Source: Lotus japonicus (taxonomy: Eukaryota; Streptophyta; Magnoliopsida; Fabales; Fabaceae). Taken from it: a stretch of DNA of 64,000 nt. Positions within the stretch are counted from its first letter, which is position 1. The number at the start of each line of letters is the position of its first letter. The position numbers were made by a program, and so were the translations under genes. Location: the NCBI RefSeq assembly GCF_012489685.1, contig NC_080043.1, forward strand, positions 48,871,127 to 48,935,126. Direction: 5' to 3'. The notes beneath the pieces are model-generated. The model saw nothing but the letters and a program-made list of their open reading frames with translations, ran no database searches and was not told the DNA's origin. Of this stretch, positions 21,601 through 31,815 are shown piece after piece.

Positions 21601-21719
21601 TTCTTCTGAAGTTTGTTGATACTGACCATCAATTGGCAGATATTTTTACAAAGCCCTTAGCAGAGGATAGATTTAATTTCATTCTGAAAAATCTGAATGT
21701 GGACTTCTGTCCAGCATGA
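18601..21719 (+). pseudogene. Copia element A pol (protease, integrase, RT, RNase H)
   Basis: Domains in Ty1/copia order. Protease at about 18670 (WYLDSECSRHMTG, with DSE instead of the catalytic DSG). GAG-pre-integrase (WHRGLGHASMRKI, CEACQKGK). Integrase with Asp in LLHIDLFG (about 19262), Asp in VRSDHGGEF (about 19440) and Glu in NGVFERKNRT (about 19560). RT with TKWVFRNK, QMDVKSAYLNG and YVDDIIFG (20781-20804). RNase H with CDADYAGD, STAEAEY and PIYCDNNAAI. It ends DFCPA at 21719. It is broken by stops at 19530, 20742 and 21576 and by several frameshifts. Integrase before RT, and the env-like ORF behind it, place it in the Sirevirus group. Confidence 0.92.
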
Positions 21720-22155
21720 AGATGGATCAGAACCTCTGACTATGATGCTTCTCTATCAGAAGATGCCTAGTTCAGAAGGTAACTCCATCAGAGTTTAAGT
21801 ACCCATTGGTGCTCACCCTGAAGCTGAGATAGTAAATGTGTGTTAGTAGCTATGAAACATCGTTCCTTGTGCCCGTGCTGATAGTCTGTCGTAATGAGTG
21901 TTGATGTGCTTCTCTCCAACGTGTGCTATTCGTTTTATCTGTTGCTATGATATCTTTAATTTTCAACCGTTGATTTTACTTTGCTTTTTAATCAACAACG
22001 GTTATTTTCAAAAATCCACTATACACACACGTTTTCCATCACTTTCAGATTTTTACTCTTTCTCTCTTTGATTGCAAAATCCCTTAATCCCCACGATCTC
22101 TCTCTCTCTCTATTCATCCTCTACCTTTCTACCCAAACCTTCAACCGCTTCGAAG
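21720..22155 (+). promoter_or_regulatory. Pol/env-like intergenic region with inverted repeat
   Basis: Noncoding. An imperfect inverted repeat (AACCGTTGATT at 21965-21975 and AATCAACAACGGTT at 21990-22003) is followed by CCACTATACACACACG (22016-22031) and a pyrimidine-rich leader (about 22050-22140) up to the env-like ATG at 22156. The same arrangement occurs in copia element D (58599-58810, minus strand). It could be a promoter or a splice-acceptor region for the env-like ORF. Confidence 0.5.
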
Positions 22156-24105
22156 ATGGTGAAATCCAACAGAGGTGAAACTACCGATGGAACCAGATTT
22201 CCAGTTATGGAAGTAGGTCAAATTATCGGTCAATCGGGTTCTGCAAATCAGAGAAATCAACCAGAAGCTCAAGCTCAAGCTCAAGGGCAGATGATCCCTC
22301 TCGCAGAACGGGGTTGTGTCGTTCATTGTGTCTATGCTCCTGAAGATCTCCAGGTTCTTGCTGAATGGAGATTCGACCTGGACAACATTGCTGCAAATGG
22401 GTATGATCTTCGTCCTGAAGTTCATGTTCAAGGCTGGGAAGAATACTTCAATAGGCTTCGAGGTCCAGTCTATGTCAAGCTGGTGAAGGAATTTTGGAAA
22501 CATGCCGACTGTGATGACACTCAGGTGGTTTCTTACATTGCTGGCAGAAGAATCATCATCACAGAGAAGTCGATTGTTGATCTTCTGGGTGCACACACTG
22601 GCACAGGTTACAGATTCCAACTGACGGAATCAAAGGTGAAACCCAGGACAAAAGAAGAAACCAACAAAGCTCTCTACACAACCTATAAACTGGCAAGAGT
22701 GACTACAAGGTAGTGGATCTTCATCCAAAGCTGAGGATTTGGCACAAGATTCTGCTTCATTGCATAAATCTGAGACCAAAGGGAAGCTCTCCAGACTACA
22801 TCAACTTCTGTCAAAAAGTGATGCTGTTCTTCATTCAAGATCACAAGAAGATCTGCCTTCCCTTCTTCCTGTTCTCTTACCTCAAAGAGTGTATCAGGAA
22901 ATCCAAAACCACTGCCTCTCTGAAGTTTGCCATCAAATACATTAATTTTGGAAGACTGCTCTCAGACCTATTCATTGGGAGCAAATTCATAGAAGATCTG
23001 ATTACGGCAGGATGCACAGAGGATCTGTCGACCATTGCTAGTGATGTCTTCACCTGCACATCTTTGAAGAAGATGGGGTTGATCAAGACAAAGGCTGCTC
23101 CTGTTCATGAAGATACTTCTGATGAAGTCAGACAAAGAAGAGTCCCTCTGATTGATTACCCTCTATGGTCCCAAGCAGATGATCCAACTGTCATCTTGTT
23201 CAACATTGATGATTTGAGGCGACAAGGGTATGAGATAGATGTGGACGAGTTTTTCAGAAACCTGCCACCAGCTCTAGAGTTTGATTCTCCTCCCAAGAAG
23301 AAGACTAAGAGAAAAATCATTTTGGAGGAATCCCCTGAAGAGTCTGATCCTTCTTATGGTGTCGATCAGAAGAAGAAGAAGGCTGACAAGCCTAAGAGGA
23401 AGCATGAGGAACCCACCAAGCCAGATGCTCCATCTGATGGTGATGATGGTGATGCTCCTCCACCAAAGAGGAAAAAGAAGCAAGTGAGGATTGTGGAGAA
23501 GCCAACTCGTGTGGAACCAGCTGCTGAAGTAATCAGAATTGAGGCTCCTGCCAGAGTTACTCGGTCTGCAGTGCGATCATCAAGTAAGTCTGCTGTTATA
23601 GATACTGATGATGATTTAAATTCACTTGATGCACTCCCAATATCTGCACTCCTTAACCGCACTGCCACCCCACTCACTCCAATTCCAGAGTCCCAACCAG
23701 CTGAACAAACCACTTCTCCACGCACTTCACCTAGGTCTTCATTTTTCCAACCTTCCCAACAAGAAGCACCTCTTTGGAACATGCTTCAGACTCCAAGACC
23801 CTCTGAACCTACCTCACCCATAACCATCCAATACAATCCACAAACCTTTGAACCCATTATCCTAGAACAATCTGAACCTGAACCCAAAACTTCTGATCAC
23901 TCTGTCCCCAGAGCATCAGAACGTCTTGTTTGCAAAACAACTGATACAGATTCCACAACTCCCTGTCCCTCTGTATCTTTTCCTACAAATGTTGCTGACT
24001 CCTCACCCTCCAATAACTCTGAATCTGTTCGCGAATTTGTTCAAATTGCGAAGGAAAAAGAGTCTGCCATTCCTGAGTACTACCACACCGTACCTAGCCC
24101 AAGGA
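22156..24105 (+). pseudogene. Copia element A env-like ORF, first part
   Basis: The ATG at 22156 opens MVKSNRGETTDGTRFPVMEV. Then comes the 'putative plant transposon protein' domain (WRFDLDNIAANGYDLRPEVHVQGWEEYFNRLRGPVYVKLVKEFWKH, IIITEKSIVDLLG). A frameshift near 22712 is followed by HPKLRIWHKILLHCINLRPKG. A long disordered region follows, rich in Lys/Arg clusters (PPKKKTKRKI, PPPKRKKKQ), Pro and Ser. There is no convincing signal peptide or fusion-protein architecture, so 'envelope' is only a traditional label for this position; basic clusters suggest nuclear or nucleic-acid contact. It is interrupted at 24105 by a solo LTR and resumes at 27907. Confidence 0.8.
24101..24105 (+). repeat. 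Left target site duplication AAGGA
   Basis: AAGGA precedes TGTAACACC at 24106 and recurs at 27902-27906, directly after the far end of the LTR. It proves a single clean insertion. Confidence 0.95.
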
Positions 24106-24291
24106 TGTAACACCCCGATTTCCAGGTGTCACTTTAGTAACCAAAAATAAACCTTCGCGGAAAAACAGGTAATTTTTTTCGTTTTCTTTCCTTTAAATCA
24201 AAACGATAAGGAAGTAAAGACATAACCCAACCACTAAACTAACCAATATACATCAAATACAAACATGTACAGCCTCAGCTGCACTTCCACG

Positions 24292-24702
24292 TCACACACA
24301 CTCGCAGTGACTCCAAAGTAGTGTGCCCGTAGGCAAATATTTACAGATCCAGAAGTGTGAGTGAGAAAAAGTATAATTACAAACGACTAGGAGAAAGTCG
24401 GCCTCAAAATGGCCTAAGCAAAGACCCCTATGGTCCGACTGACTCACTGTGATCCCTCCGTAAGAGAACCACACAAAAGCCATGCATCGGGAACCTACCC
24501 TGTCCCAAAAGCAAAACGAATCAGAGCTATTACAGTAACAACCAACTCCAAAAGACTCTAACCACCCATACCCCACACTACTATCATCGACCCTCCCTCG
24601 ATCAGGCATGAAGTCCGGGTCCTCGTCGAAAGCTTCAGTAATAGTCGTTCCGCTCCGGGTCTTTCCCGCACAACGAATCATCACGAACCGGCTGACAGAC
24701 GC
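24292..24702 (-). pseudogene. LTR-internal ORF in the solo LTR, with acidic patch
   Basis: Directly after the acceptor-like GCTGCCAG the frame reads ASVSRFVMIRCAGKTRSG and then EAFDEDPDFMPDRGRVDDSS. It stays open across the LTR end region to a stop at 24292-24294. There is no ATG exactly at the acceptor in this copy; the first Met is eight codons in. It occupies the same place as the acidic ORF of Tekay A and shares an SRF/DWF-type N-terminal motif, but otherwise resembles it weakly. Confidence 0.35.
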
Positions 24703-25058
24703 CTGGCAGCAGGCCGACCGCCCAAACACAAACATACAAACAAAGCCAAGGCGCTAGGGTCAACTTACAGAATACAATAGATATACAATCAACTTGTGAT
24801 AAAGGGGATATATACATATGTTGTATATATATACATATAAGTTATGTATTGCCTACTCTAAGGTATATACATAGCATGTTCTCGAATCTCCTACACAGTT
24901 CAATCATTAATACCTAACGATGTTCATCAACATCAAATCATCATAATCTCAACATATGAAGTTAGGTGATAAGGTTAGTCAAACAATGTATCGTCCTCCC
25001 AACACACACGTATCCAACTAAACCAATGTTCCCTGTCGTTGCCCTAGGGTAAACGACG

Positions 25059-25460
25059 ATGAAATCTCACGCTTCCATGAAGTCTCACGCTTCAATGGGG
25101 TCTTACGCTTTCACGAAGTCTCACGCTTCAGTGAAATCTCACACATTCACGAAATCTCACGCTTCAGTGAATTTTCACGCATTCACGAAGTCTCACGCTT
25201 CAGTGAATTTTCACGCATTCACGAAGTCTCACGCTTCAGTGAAGTTGCACGCCTCCGCAAAGTCTCCCGCTTCAGCAAAGGTGTACGCCTCCGCAAAGTC
25301 TCCCGTTTCAGCGAAGGTTCCCGTCTCCACGAGGTCTCCCGCCTCAGTGAAGTTTCTGCTTTCACGAAGTCTCACGCCTCAGTGAAGCTTACTCACTTTC
25401 ACGAAGTCTCACGCTTCAGTGAAGTTCCATGCTTTCACGAAGTCTCACGCCTCAGTGAAG
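25059..25460 (-). repeat. Minisatellite inside the solo LTR
   Basis: Tandem copies of a roughly 25-base unit around TTCACGAAGTCTCACGCTTC / AGTGAA, with gradual variation from one side to the other (variants with CCTCCGCAAAG and CTCCCG near 25245-25345). It falls in the middle of the predicted LTR intron. The long plus-strand ORF across it (repeating KSHASV) is a consequence of the repeat, not a gene. Confidence 0.8.
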
Positions 25461-27200
25461 CTTCCCGGCTCATCCTTTGGATGGCTAAATAAACTGCTCA
25501 ACGAGCGAAGGAGTACCAATGTACTTGGAAACTTATAGTTCCCCCGGCTTATCCTTTAGATAGCCAAACAACAAACTGCTCCGACCCAACTCAAAACAAC
25601 CCAAGAGTTAGTGTCGGTCAATACAACACAACTCCACCAACAAGATTACACGAGGGTCTAGTGTCGGTCAATACAACACAGCCCAAACAACAAGAGCACT
25701 AGGTGTCGGTCAATACAACACGGCTCCATAACACTTCCCCAAGAGTACTAACGTACTCGGTGACTTTCAATCATCACCATAGCTCACCTTAGTGGCTTTC
25801 CCAATTCCGATAACTCTCCAAACCCACAACAAAGGTCGACTTTTCCCCCGCCTTTCGTAAATATTTTTCCCCTTCAGTTCTCCTATGCTTAAACGTTAAT
25901 AAAAATGATTTCAATTCAAATTAGTCAAATTATGAGTTTATTTCTCAAAGTCTAAGTTTCCCAAGTCTTTATTTTTCGAAAGCTCTATCATTCTAAGTTT
26001 CCAAAAATCAACACCCAAAATACATTTCCCGGGGAAAGTCTAGGAATTCCAACGAATCCCAACAAATGGCTAAGTCTCAAACCCCACATTTGGACTTGCC
26101 TAGGTTTGTTCATCCAACCCGAAATGTCAAAGATCACCGGATCAATGAACCTCCACTCCAAAGTTGCGTCAAAACGCTCAATTCAACACATCATCAATAT
26201 CATAAGTTATGAAACAATCATAACAAGAAATCATCAGCATATACAACATCAGATAAAGCATAGGTCGAGTTTATCGACGCCTATCATGAAATCATAGCTA
26301 AATATAGCAAGTTTCCCTAACCTCGAGCTGATCCAGCTTCGAAATCACAAGCTCCTTCACTCAAGTGCTCCGAACCTTCCAAAGTTCCTTCAACTAAACC
26401 TCGGAGAAAACAAAGCAGAATCCGAACAATATCGATTAGTTCGATCACAAAACAACACATAAACGATAGACAAAGCATTAAAGCTTCAGAAGACGACAAT
26501 CGGGTACGAAAAGACAAGTTTTCGAAAACGAAAACTCCCTCCCCAACACTACAAGGTCACGGCCACAAAGGAAAAAGGGCTTCGGCTCTTTTTCTTTGAC
26601 CAAATCAATTCACAAGGTAGTTTTAGGGTAAAACTAAGGCAAAGAAACTGTCAGAATAATTTTCGGACAATCGGGTCGAAATACGACTACGCAGGGGCAT
26701 TTTGGTCCAAAATAAAGGCTCAAAACTTCAAAGTTATCAGTTCTGAAAACAGATTTGACAAAAACGATCCTCATGACATCCGTGACAAAAAATCCTAAAG
26801 GCACGAAGTCAGATTATAGCTTTACGACAATAAAGTTTCGAAATGTGAGACAAAAAGAGTTTTGAGTCAATTTTTCAGATCTTGGACAACTGAATCGCAA
26901 TCAGAGTTTACTGACAGAGGTTTTAGACTCAGGGGAACATAAGGAACATAACCCAAGCGAGAAATCAGAGAAATCGGACAATTTTAGAAAAAGCTCAAAA
27001 CTTAGAGCATAGAAACGACTTTAGAAACGCAACAGAAACAACAATCAGAGGTAGGAATCGTGTTAGTTACCTTGATACCTAGAAGTAGGGACGAACTGCA
27101 CGAAGATTGGTCAAGTTTTCGCGAAAATCTCATCCCCCCTTGCTCTCCACGAATTTGGGCCACTAATGGAGGAAAATGAAAGATATTTTGCTTTTTCGCC

Positions 27201-27210
27201 TATTTATAGG
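27201..27210 (-). promoter_or_regulatory. TATA box of the solo LTR
   Basis: On the minus strand CCTATAAATA in GCCTATAAATAGGCG, upstream of the donor-like site at 27070. Confidence 0.7.
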
Positions 27211-27901
27211 CGGGGGAAATCCCGGGAAAATGAAAATTTCGCGATTCCGATTTTTGCAGCACGTTCACAAAGGAATTCTAAGAGAGATTCTGGCGTCAGA
27301 AATCCAGAACTCAAAACAAATATCTATGATATGGGAAAAACGATATCGAAAATCTCAAAAGCGGTGTAAGTTAAATCTGTCCCGAAAAACTACTTTTTGC
27401 TGTGATCGCCGGACGACAAAACTTCCTTCTGAAGAAAGATTGGAAACGTCGAAACAAATCTGGCAACGTGGACGGAATCTTCGTTAGAAGTCCCGAATAG
27501 AAAACGTCTTCATCCATTGCTCGAAAATAGGGTTTCGAAGCAAAGAAATTAGCGTCGGCGGACATCCGAAAAGTGAAACCTATCGTGCGTACAGTCCAGA
27601 GTTCCGAAATGAAACGCTGGTCGATGGAAAAATAAAGAGAATCTTTAAATTTTCCGAGAGTTCGAAATCTCACTCAAAACGTTGCTTTAAGAGCGAAATA
27701 GCCTATTCTGGACACGCTCGCCATAAGGCAGGTGTGCAGACGACTCGCACTAACTCCGAAAACAACTACGCAACATTCCTCAAGCAATTCCTGAACTTTC
27801 TTCTTCATTAATCTTTCTCAAATGTCAAACTCCTGTCACGCTTACACTGATTCTACGTGTGAGTCGGAAACTTAACTTGTTCTGAAAATCCAGGTCTTAC
27901 A

Positions 27902-27906
27902 AAGGA
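27902..27906 (+). repeat. Right target site duplication AAGGA
   Basis: Second copy of the duplication flanking the solo LTR at 24106-27901. Confidence 0.95.
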
Positions 27907-28808
27907 GATACCCTGGACCTTGACCAGAACGTCTAGTTGACCCAGATCATCCTATACCAGTTGTACCTCTGAATGTCGCAGACCCTTCAGGTCAACCCAT
28001 TCAACCCGAACCAGAAAACTCAGTATCTAACCATTCCTCGGTTAGATCTCCAAACCCATAGGTTGAAACCTCTAAGCCAAACCTTGAGATCCACACTTCA
28101 ATTGTCCAAACCTTAGATGTTGGTTCTCCTCAAGGTGCTTCTGAGGCCAATAGCAGCAACCACCCCACTTCTCCTGAAACCAATCTCTCCATCGTTCCCT
28201 ATACCTACCTCAAGCCAAACTCCCTTCTTGAGTGCATCTGTGTGTTTAATCATGAAGCATCGCTGATGATTCGCAAAGTACAAGGTCACACTGACCTCAG
28301 TGAGAATTCTGAATCTGTTGCTGAAGAATGGAATCATCTGAGTGATTGGATAATTGCTCAAGTTCCTATTATGATGAGTCATCTCACCGCAGAAAGGGAT
28401 CAGAGGATTGAGGCTGCTAGGCAGGGTTTCAACAGAAGAGTGGCTCTGCATGAACAACAGCTAAGAGTTGAGTTACTTGAAGCTGTTGAGGAAGCAAGAA
28501 GGAAAAATGCACAAGCAGAAGAAGTTGCACGCCTAGAAGCTGAACAAAAGCTAGATACTCTGAAAGAAGCTGAAAGGCTACAGGCTGAAGCTGAAGCTCT
28601 CTGATGTCAAGCTCTTGCACCAGTGCCTTTCACAAGTGCTGCCTCACAATCCACTCAAGCTCCTCACTCTGCTCAGGATGTTCCATCGACTTCAACTTAG
28701 CCAAGTTCCTCCAGACTTGACATTTTGGAACAACGTCTCAACACTCATTCGACTCTCCTGTTCGATATGAATCTAGCACTTCAAGAGCTCCTGCGTCGCA
28801 CTGCTTAG
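27907..28808 (+). pseudogene. Copia element A env-like ORF, second part
   Basis: Continuation of the env-like frame after the solo LTR: VDPDHPIPVVPLNVADPSG, then from about 28180 IVPYTYLKPNSLLECICVFNHEASL and a strongly predicted coiled coil (RRVALHEQQLRVELLEAVEEARR, EEVARLEAEQKLDTLKEAERL). It ends LQELLRRTA with a TAG at 28806-28808. In-frame stops occur near 27920, 28060, 28602 and 28698. The C-terminal coiled coil is also seen at the end of the element D ORF. Confidence 0.75.
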
Positions 28809-29035
28809 CCCTAGTTCTTAGGATTTCTTTTGTTTTTCTTCATTAATTTATTTTACTTTTAGTTTCTTGTTTTCCTAACTTTAATATATTTGCCTTTATG
28901 TGTCATATTTGTTTATTTTCTTCCGTGTTGTTTATTCTGTGTTTCGTATTGCATCAATTGTAACATATGCTTGCAAAACCTTTCTTTATTTCTATAATAA
29001 TTAAATCATTACATTCATCATATATTTTCCTAAAT
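28809..29035. other. AT-rich spacer after the env-like ORF
   Basis: T-rich noncoding stretch. On the minus strand it contains AATAAAG near 28980-28986, suitably placed as a polyadenylation signal for the antisense ORF at 29036-29428. Confidence 0.5.
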
Positions 29036-29428
29036 CTAGAATGGAGGATCCTTCCTCATTCTTCTACACTCTTGGCGCTGCTCCACTCTCTCTTTCTCCA
29101 GACGATCCAGTGTATACTCTATGTTGCCAAGCTTGATGCTTAGCTCATCTTTCTCCAGACTATCTTCCATCGTCTTGAGTCTTTTCTCCCCTGCTTCCTT
29201 CTCTTCCAGCAGATTCAGCTCAAGCTGGCACAGCTCCTGAATCTCCTCCACGAAGCAGAGGAATTCCTTCAGATCTTTCTCCAACTCTGGACCAAGATCC
29301 TCTTCTAGCAGTGTCTTCGTCAGCTCATATATGGTTCTTGAACCATCAAGGTGCCTAATATTGAGGAACATATCTTCCTCGAAGGCTTTCCGTCTGAGCT
29401 CTTCTAAAGCAATCCTGTATGATGCCAT
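29036..29428 (-). CDS. Antisense accessory ORF of copia element A (coiled-coil protein)
   Basis: An intact 130-residue ORF on the strand opposite to the retroelement: MASYRIALEELRRKAFEEDM, then LLEEDLGPELEKDLKEFL, and a heptad-rich Glu/Lys/Leu region through ERVEQRQECRRMRKDPPF. It is predicted to be soluble, helical and charged, with no signal peptide or membrane segment. A TATATAA box on the minus strand (about 29482-29490) lies some 57 bases before the ATG, and an AATAAA lies just beyond the stop, so it has the parts of a small independent gene. It is undamaged while all gag, pol and env-like frames of the host element are broken. I do not recognise the family. It could be a captured host gene or an element-encoded regulator. 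Confidence 0.6.
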   Translation of the reverse strand: MASYRIALEELRRKAFEEDMFLNIRHLDGSRTIYELTKTLLEEDLGPELEKDLKEFLCFVEEIQELCQLELNLLEEKEAGEKRLKTMEDSLEKDELSIKLGNIEYTLDRLEKERVEQRQECRRMRKDPPF

Positions 29429-29481
29429 TTTCTTATATTTGGAATTGATCGTGTTGTGAAGCTTCCTTCGTTCTTCATCGC

Positions 29482-29491
29482 TTTATATAAG
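29482..29491 (-). promoter_or_regulatory. TATA box of the antisense ORF
   Basis: Minus-strand TTATATAAAG in the context TGCTTATATAAAGCGATG, about 57 bases upstream of the ATG at 29428. Confidence 0.55.
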
Positions 29492-30196
29492 CATTCTCTT
29501 CTCTCTGGCAGTTATTACTACCGCGGATTCTCAAGGATAAGTCTTTGGTACCTGAAGCTTCTATTTACTCCTGTGGCCGGTGGTAAACGTTCTACACATG
29601 CATTAATTCTTTCTTTAACTCGCTAATCTCATTAATTAATTCTTCATCTTTTCGAACTTAGTCCTTCCTTCCGGGGGAGTACCTTGTACTTCATGCTAAG
29701 TTTTTCACACCCCAAGCTTTTTGCTTATGAAAAAAAGGGGGGAGTATAACCCAGAGTTTTTGATGTATATGCTGATTAGTGTGATTTTGTTATTATCTGG
29801 AGAATTTAAGAGTTCCACTGATATGACCATAGACATGTCACTGGGCAAATACAAGGAATACATTTCACTTCCTGTGAAGTGATTTTAGTTGACTCTGATA
29901 TCCTACCCGTGACTCTGAATACTTATGCGCTCTGATTTTTTTCACTTAATCTATGTCATGCGCTTTCACTCTGAACTCTTATATTATTTAGCTCAGAATC
30001 TAGACATTACTAACGTTTTCATTAAGTCTTAGATTCAGGGGGAGCTATGCTCAGAATCAAGCTGTGACTTGGATTCAAAATGAGCAAAATAAACCATTCA
30101 CATCAGGATAAGTCTAATTCTATTTCTCTAAACTCTGAGTGAATTCACTTTATTGTTTAAGAATTGTTCATCAAAATAATTGGTTTTGTCATCATC
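29492..30196. other. Noncoding region before the 3' LTR, with an internal PPT-like tract
   Basis: No ORF. A purine tract AAAAAAGGGGGGAGTA (29731-29746) after TTTTGCTTATGA resembles the real PPT and has a counterpart at 46889-46911 in element D. The rest is rich in TCTGA/TCAGA words like the copia LTR. Confidence 0.5.
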
Positions 30197-30210
30197 AAAA
30201 AGGGGGAGAT
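30197..30210 (+). promoter_or_regulatory. Polypurine tract of copia element A
   Basis: AAAAAGGGGGAGAT directly before the LTR start TGTAAGATCAAG at 30211. The same tract precedes the 3' LTR of element D (46382-46395, minus strand). Confidence 0.92.
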
Positions 30211-30761
30211 TGTAAGATCAAGTTTTGATCGAGTAGTACAACTCTATGTTTTGATGATTACAAGTTAACATTTTAGTATAAACAATTTTGATACTCTAAC
30301 GTGTTTTTCTGAGTGTGCTTTTACAGGCTCTGACCTTAATCCAATATCACACAAATCCGAAGCATTGTGCTCAAAGAGTGTCCCAAGCAACGCTTTCGCA
30401 ATCTCTATGTTCAATCTGAATAGTAGAAAAGCTTCAGAAAATATGAAGTCAAACAAGCTCTGATGTGGACTCAGTCACTTAAAGTTCTGAAGATCTAGAC
30501 GTTCTGACAACCCAGACACTCTAAAGGTTCAGATGTTCTGATGGTGTAGAAGACTCTGAAGATCCAGAAGCTGAAAAATGGAGACTCTGAAGTCCAGAAG
30601 CAAGATGGCTCTGAAGACCAAGTACTTCGCTCTGAGTTCAGAATCAGAAGATACAATGGTCAGAGGATCCATGCTTCCCTCTGACTCTGATCAACGACCT
30701 TCACAAGTTCCTACACGAAGCATTCCTCTGATTAGAAGTCTACTAGGTTAAAGGTCAAGTC
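30211..30761 (+). mobile_element. 3' LTR of copia element A, first part
   Basis: Begins TGTAAGATCAAGTTTTGATC after the PPT. It is interrupted at 30762 by a solo Tekay-type LTR and resumes at 35093. The combined length is 1208 bp. Its U3 is crowded with TCTGAAG and CCAGAAG words. Confidence 0.93.
30757..30761 (+). repeat. Left target site duplication AAGTC
   Basis: AAGTC before TGTAAGAACC (30762), repeated at 35088-35092 after the LTR end. The uninterrupted copia LTR (16096) has one copy in GGTCAAGTCACTATCC. Confidence 0.96.
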
Positions 30762-31661
30762 TGTAAGAACCATGTTTTTAAGTTTATGCCAAGTGAATAA
30801 AATTCCTATTCACAATTAGGTCTGATGTATCGTGAAGAAAAACCTAAACAAGAGTTATCGAAAGGAATAAATTTATGAAGGAGAAAGTTCAGGAAAAGTC
30901 TAAGGATTGCATCAAAGTCGATAAAAGGTATAGCACGATCGATATACGCTTAAACCTAGGGCAGAAACCCTAGTAAATAGCTAGTTTTCACTTAAAATCA
31001 TGATGGAAATTAATTCCAAAAATCTTCAGAGAAATGTTAGAACTTCTCTTAATCCATATATAACAATTGTTTCAAGGCGAAACCCTTGAATCTACAAACG
31101 TCCGATTCCAATCCTCGGAAGTTTGCCGAAACTAGAACCCTGATAGTTCAAGAACCCTAGAATCAACCGACGATGAAGACTTTTTCTATTCGGAGCTTCA
31201 AATGAAGATTCCACACGCGTACACCCATTTCTCTTGATGTTTTCAATCTTTCTTCAGAAGGAAGTTTTCTATTTCGGCATCCACTGCAAAAAGTAACTTA
31301 TCGAGTAAAATAGTTTTACACCGACTTTGTATTAGTCACCTAAAATACACGGAGACCTCTTTTTAGTTTTGGAATTATGTCGCCAAAACCTATCTAAGAA
31401 TTCACGGAGAACGAAGCCGGAAAAATCTGAATCGCGAAACTTTCATTTTCCCGCGTTTTTTCATCTGCTATATAGCAAGCCTCGAAAACCAAAAATCATG
31501 CTGATATTTCTTTGAAGAATTAGAAGATTCAGCGGGATGAATATCGTGTCTAAAATACGTTGGAATCGGTAGGAAGAAATCGGGATCGCTTTTATATTTT
31601 TATCTTAACTCTAAGAGTTAAATCCTCCGATATCTAAACAAAACTGTACCGGTTTACAAAA

Positions 31662-31793
31662 TATCTATTCATTCTTATCCAATCTCTGATAAATATCTAT
31701 TCAACCTTATCCAATCTTTGATAAATATCTGTTCATACTTATCCAATCTTGATAAATATCTATTCATACTTATCCGATCTTTGATAAATATCT
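31662..31793 (+). repeat. Tandem ~33-bp promoter repeats in the solo LTR
   Basis: Four full copies plus a start of a fifth of a unit of the form TATCTATTCATACTTATCCAATCTTTGATAAA. Each unit carries TATCCAATC (a CCAAT-type word; CCGAT in one) and GATAA. The array ends about 15 bases before the TATA box, where an enhancer would be expected. Confidence 0.8.
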
Positions 31794-31807
31794 TCCATTT
31801 CATTCCC

Positions 31808-31815
31808 TATAAATA
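31808..31815 (+). promoter_or_regulatory. TATA box of the 4.3-kb solo LTR
   Basis: TATAAATA in TTCCCTATAAATATGTG, downstream of the tandem array. Confidence 0.75.

Larger units (their letters stand above)
24106..27901 (-). mobile_element. Solo Tekay-type LTR nested in the env-like ORF
   Basis: A 3796-bp LTR on the minus strand: TGTAACACCCCGATTTCC at the plus-strand left end, GGTCTTACA at the right end, flanked by perfect AAGGA duplications. No internal region is present, so it arose by LTR-LTR recombination. On its own strand it has a TATA box (27201-27210), a donor-like ATCAAG|GTAACT at 27071/27070, a minisatellite (25059-25460), and an acceptor-like GCTGCCAG at 24703-24710 followed by an open frame with an acidic patch (EAFDEDPDFMPDRGRVDD). 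Confidence 0.95.

Noticed and set aside
22156..24105. True viral envelope gene
   Set aside because: No signal peptide, no glycoprotein or fusion features, basic clusters instead; 'env-like' is used only for the position after pol.
25059..25385. 108-codon ORF of repeated KSHASV units
   Set aside because: It follows the minisatellite period; no start context or family, and it lies in an LTR.
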